Assembly: GCA_937885465.1 (NCBI GenBank)
Contig: CAKZZM010000011.1
Location: 1-24,119 of the forward strand
DNA from: an uncultured Bacteroidales bacterium
Lineage (GTDB): Bacteria > Bacteroidota > Bacteroidia > Bacteroidales > Paludibacteraceae
Length of the DNA: 24,119 bases
Direction of reading: 5' to 3'
This document shows positions 21,626 to 24,119 of this stretch, one piece after another. Made by a program: the position numbers and the translations under genes. Positions within the stretch are counted from its first letter, which is position 1. Each line of letters opens with the position of its first letter. The notes under the pieces were generated by a model that was not told the origin of the DNA, searched no databases, and saw only the letters and a program-made list of their open reading frames with translations.

Positions 21626-22587
21626 AGTTTCTTGTAGTGCAGGCTCTTGATACGTTTGTTGAGGAAGAGCAGCGAGATGATGGCAGAGCGACTGCGCCTA
21701 ACCAGTGCGTACGTCTTGCGTTCAGCGCCGTAGTTGCGGAGATAGTTGCGGTTGCTCACAAAATCGACACCGAGACCGATGGAAGAGGCAAAACGCAGCA
21801 CCTCGAACGTCAGTTTTTCGCGTGCACCATTGTCCTTGTCGCTGTGCACGTAACAATTGAGCAGTTGGTAGGACATCTTCTTGTCCCAGACAACGAAAGC
21901 GGCTGCAAGCGGTTCGTTTTGCGCATCGCGGATGCAGATAATCTTCGACTGCTCGCGAGCTTGCGATTTCTCCCAGAGTACGAGGAACGTCTCGCGGGTG
22001 TACCAGAGTTCTTTGTTTTTCTCGGCATTGCACATCGCATGGAACTGATAGAACTCTTCGCCGGTCATGGTGCCCACTTGGTACGTGAGTGTTTTTTTCT
22101 CCAGTTTGCGGCGTTTGTTCTTGGAGAACCTGTTCAGCACGGCGTTTAAGTCGGATGTGTCCTCGATGATGTACGTGCTCCGATCCAGCTTGCGGTAACC
22201 GATACTCTCGAAAGCAGTGGGCAGGTGGTTGTCGGGGAAGAATCGCTGCTCATAGTATGCAATGTTCATCTTCTCCATCTGCTCGTGCATCTCGCGCGCT
22301 ACGGCCGTAGCGGCATCAAAACTGTCCTGCCAGTCGTCACGCATCCAGACGCCGCCGTAAGGACAGAGGCCGGACATGTGGATGAATTTGCGCCACAGAT
22401 GTTTATCTTCGATGTAGGGCATCATGGCGCAGATGTGGTTGTCGGAGTCGCGTGCGAGGAGTACGTCCCAGTTGAGTCCGGCACTGACAGCATGTATCCA
22501 CCAGTCTTGCAGGAAGAGCGGCAGTTCTTCGGTTTGGCATAAATGGCTGAACTCCTCTTTGGAAGTCGGTTGTTTCGTGTTTTCCAT
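21622..22587 (-). CDS. FemAB-like GNAT acyltransferase, paralogue 2
   Basis: 321 residues. Same family as the gene just downstream: 'PLFLQDWWIHAV' near residue 23, 'YIIEDTSDLNAVLNRFSKNKRRKLEKK' in the middle, and a C-terminal GNAT half with 'LAAAFVVWDKKMSYQLLNCY' and 'VDFVSNRNYLRNYG'. Compared with paralogue 1 it has an N-terminal extension of about 20 residues and a Lys/Arg-rich C-terminus. It begins 12 bases after the NagZ-like stop and overlaps paralogue 1 by ATGA, so all are one transcript. Two side-by-side copies that have diverged strongly suggest successive additions to the same substrate, as in FemA/FemB; this is inference. Confidence 0.85.
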   Translation of the reverse strand: MENTKQPTSKEEFSHLCQTEELPLFLQDWWIHAVSAGLNWDVLLARDSDNHICAMMPYIEDKHLWRKFIHMSGLCPYGGVWMRDDWQDSFDAATAVAREMHEQMEKMNIAYYEQRFFPDNHLPTAFESIGYRKLDRSTYIIEDTSDLNAVLNRFSKNKRRKLEKKTLTYQVGTMTGEEFYQFHAMCNAEKNKELWYTRETFLVLWEKSQAREQSKIICIRDAQNEPLAAAFVVWDKKMSYQLLNCYVHSDKDNGAREKLTFEVLRFASSIGLGVDFVSNRNYLRNYGAERKTYALVRRSRSAIISLLFLNKRIKSLHYKKL

Positions 22588-22599
22588 AATCGTTGATTT

Positions 22600-23838
22600 T
22601 TATCGTATTTCTTGCTTCAGTTCCAGTATGCGTCTTACGCTCTCATCCAAGCGCTCTTCGGAGATGCGTCCGTTCTCGACCGCTTTGACGACTGCGTTGA
22701 AAGCGCGGGAAAAATGTTGTGGTCCGAGGATGATGTCCGCTCCGGCGAGCAGGCAACCGACAGCAGCTCCCTCGGGCGAGTACTGTTGGGTGATGGCACC
22801 CATCTCCATTCCGTCGGTGATGATGAGGTTGGTGTATCCGATCTCGTCCCGGAGTTTCTCTTTAAGCATCACGCTTGACATCGTACTGGGTACGTCCGTT
22901 CCCGTCACGTTAGGTGCGGCTATGTGTGCCGTCATCACCAATCGACAGCCCCAATCGATGCCGGCACGGAAAGGAATCATCTCACAAGCGAGCATCTCGT
23001 CCCACGTCTTTGTCGTTTGGGCATATCCGTAGTGTGTATCGTTGGTGGTGTCTCCATGCCCCGGGAAATGCTTTATACAGCCGGTAACGCCCGCATCCTT
23101 GAGTCCTTGGAGGTAGTTGCGTACCATGGGTGCAGCCACGTTCGGGTCGCTACTGAAAGCGCGGTTGCCGATGACGATATTGTCGGGATTGGTGTTCACG
23201 TCGGCCACGGGTGCGAAGTTGATGTCGAGTCCGAAGCGATGCAGATAGGTGCCGATGGTCAATCCGCATTCGTACGCTTTCGTCGTGTCGCCGGTTGCAC
23301 CGATGGCAGCCATCGAGTCGTATTTGCGCACATTGAAATTGCTGTTGTTGGCTATTCGAGCCACACGTCCGCCCTCCTCGTCGATGCAGAGCAGGGGCGC
23401 GCCCGGCAGTTCGTGCAGTTGGCGAACAAACCGCGTCAGTTGCGTCCCGTCTTGGATATTGTGCGCATAGAGGATGATGCCGCCCACGGGGTATCGGTTG
23501 CTCGCTTGGCGCATCACGGCGTTGACGGCTTGCAGGCGCATGCTCACGTAGTCGTCGTTCTGCATGTCGATGGTGGTGTCGAGGCATTCGGGACGGACGA
23601 AGAACAGTTGCCCCACTTTCTCACGGATGCTCATCGTGAGCAACAGCGAGTCGATGTCGCCCACGATGGATGTAGTGGTGTCTGTGGGGATGGTGGTGGT
23701 ATCTGTAGGGACGGTGGTGGTGTCTGTAGGATTCGTCGGGCCAACCGGCGTGTCTATTGGCTCGGGCTTACATCCACTCGCCACCAAGCACAGCAGGGCG
23801 AGTACAAAAACGGATTGTATGTTGATCTTCGCTTTCAT
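22600..23838 (-). CDS. GH3 beta-N-acetylhexosaminidase (NagZ-like) lipoprotein
   Basis: 412 residues from the ATG at 23838. The signal peptide MKAKINIQSVFVLALLCLVASGC has a lipobox and Cys23, so unlike cytoplasmic NagZ of Gram-negative model species it is exported and lipid-anchored. A Thr/Pro/Asp linker with PTDTTT repeats (about 34-58) follows. The GH3 barrel has 'IREKVGQLFFV', 'CIDEEGGRVAR', 'KHFPGHGDT' with H261 (the His of the NagZ Asp-His dyad) and 'IITDGMEMG' with nucleophile D342. NagZ-type enzymes release N-acetylglucosamine from peptidoglycan fragments or other glycans. It heads a four-gene operon. The frame is open about 75 codons further upstream, but only through tandem repeats. 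No consensus promoter was seen before the window edge. Confidence 0.92.
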   Translation of the reverse strand: MKAKINIQSVFVLALLCLVASGCKPEPIDTPVGPTNPTDTTTVPTDTTTIPTDTTTSIVGDIDSLLLTMSIREKVGQLFFVRPECLDTTIDMQNDDYVSMRLQAVNAVMRQASNRYPVGGIILYAHNIQDGTQLTRFVRQLHELPGAPLLCIDEEGGRVARIANNSNFNVRKYDSMAAIGATGDTTKAYECGLTIGTYLHRFGLDINFAPVADVNTNPDNIVIGNRAFSSDPNVAAPMVRNYLQGLKDAGVTGCIKHFPGHGDTTNDTHYGYAQTTKTWDEMLACEMIPFRAGIDWGCRLVMTAHIAAPNVTGTDVPSTMSSVMLKEKLRDEIGYTNLIITDGMEMGAITQQYSPEGAAVGCLLAGADIILGPQHFSRAFNAVVKAVENGRISEERLDESVRRILELKQEIR

Positions 23839-23860
23839 CAGCAGATGATTGGTGTTTGAA

Positions 23861-23940
23861 GATGTTTGATATAGTTTGATATAGTTTGATGTAGTTTGAT
23901 ATAGTTTGATATAGTTTGATGTGGTTTGATGTAGTTGGAA
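23861..23940. repeat. 10-bp tandem array, eight units
   Basis: Units are variants of (A/G)T(A/G)GTTTGAT, starting at 23861 and ending degenerate at 23940. It lies 23-102 bases upstream of the NagZ-like start codon. A 10-bp period is close to one DNA turn, so each GTTTGAT would face nearly the same side of the helix. Confidence 0.93.
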
Positions 23941-23961
23941 GAACTCACCTTTGACAATTGT

Positions 23962-24119
23962 CTGCACTCCTGCACGCCAGCACTTCTGTACTTCTGTACT
24001 CCTGTACTCTTGCACTCCTGCACGCCTGTACTTCTGCACTTCTGTACTCCTGTACTCTTGCACTCCTGCACTCCTGTACTCCTGTACTCCTGTACTCCTG
24101 TACTCCTGTACTCCTGTAC
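23962..24119. repeat. 8-bp tandem array, about 20 units, running off the edge
   Basis: Variants of CTGTACTC and CTGCACTC repeat from 23962 to the window end, with uniform CTGTACTC copies over the last 40 or so bases and more varied ones nearer the gene. Because 3 x 8 = 24, every frame reads as an 8-residue repeat (e.g. EYRSTGVQ on the minus strand). The uniform outer end suggests recent growth there. Confidence 0.94.

Larger units (their letters stand above)
23839..24119. other. Repeat-filled upstream region of the NagZ operon
   Basis: About 280 bases up to the window edge, almost all made of a 10-bp array and an 8-bp array. No TTTG / TAnnTTTG pair was found on the minus strand. Open frames here only reflect the repeats. 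Confidence 0.75.

Noticed and set aside
22924..23859. 311-residue plus-strand frame opposite the NagZ-like gene
   Set aside because: Antisense shadow of a gene with intact GH3 active-site motifs; product has long Gly/Val/Asp runs from the PTDTTT repeat.
23839..24063. N-terminal extension of the NagZ-like protein by about 75 residues
   Set aside because: The extra residues come only from 8-bp and 10-bp repeats. A clear lipoprotein signal peptide starts at 23838.

Overview
The window looks like chromosome of a Bacteroidales bacterium (phylum Bacteroidota). The best evidence is a set of promoters with the Bacteroidetes -33 TTTG / -7 TAnnTTTG pattern; eight of them have exactly 20 bases between the two boxes. 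The gene content fits: GLUG/InlB/Big_2 surface protein, CWC-type cysteine-rich protein, FemAB-like GNAT proteins, TonB with a proline linker, and many lipoproteins. No rRNA, tRNA, CRISPR array, transposase or integrase was seen.

Layout. (1) 1-820, minus: a Fic-family AMP transferase whose C-terminus runs off the left edge inside an in-frame 12-bp repeat. (2) 821-1480: a divergent control region with an 11-bp x10 array and a 23-bp x3 array. (3) 1481-7127, plus: a very large secreted surface protein. Its signal-peptide segment is joined to the main frame through a G9 run that, as read here, puts it out of frame. This is a candidate phase switch. (4) 7128-8760: a repeat-rich gap, a two-helix membrane protein and a Bor-like lipoprotein. 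(5) 8818-11667: an AT-rich restriction-modification island with a small acidic protein, a HaeIII-type endonuclease and a C5 cytosine methylase with an extra C-terminal domain. It is preceded by a 59-bp promoter block that is also found 1274 bp upstream. No GGCC occurs from 8472 to 12371. (6) 11919-12137: a CWC-type cysteine-rich protein. (7) 12261-18142, minus: acyl-CoA synthetase, RecG, serine hydrolase lipoprotein and TonB. (8) 18301-19575, plus: a polysaccharide flippase. (9) 19632-23838, minus: a tight operon of NagZ-like lipoprotein, two tandem FemAB/GNAT paralogues and a GT4 glycosyltransferase, probably for cell-envelope glycan or peptidoglycan work together with the convergent flippase.

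A feature of the whole window is that most gaps between genes carry a tandem repeat with its own unit (8, 10, 11, 12, 13-14, 15-16, 19, 23, 26 or about 40 bp). Several of these run into gene ends. The most striking single observation is the poly-G tract in the signal-peptide region of the large surface protein, lying opposite a Fic gene whose own repeat can change length without losing frame.
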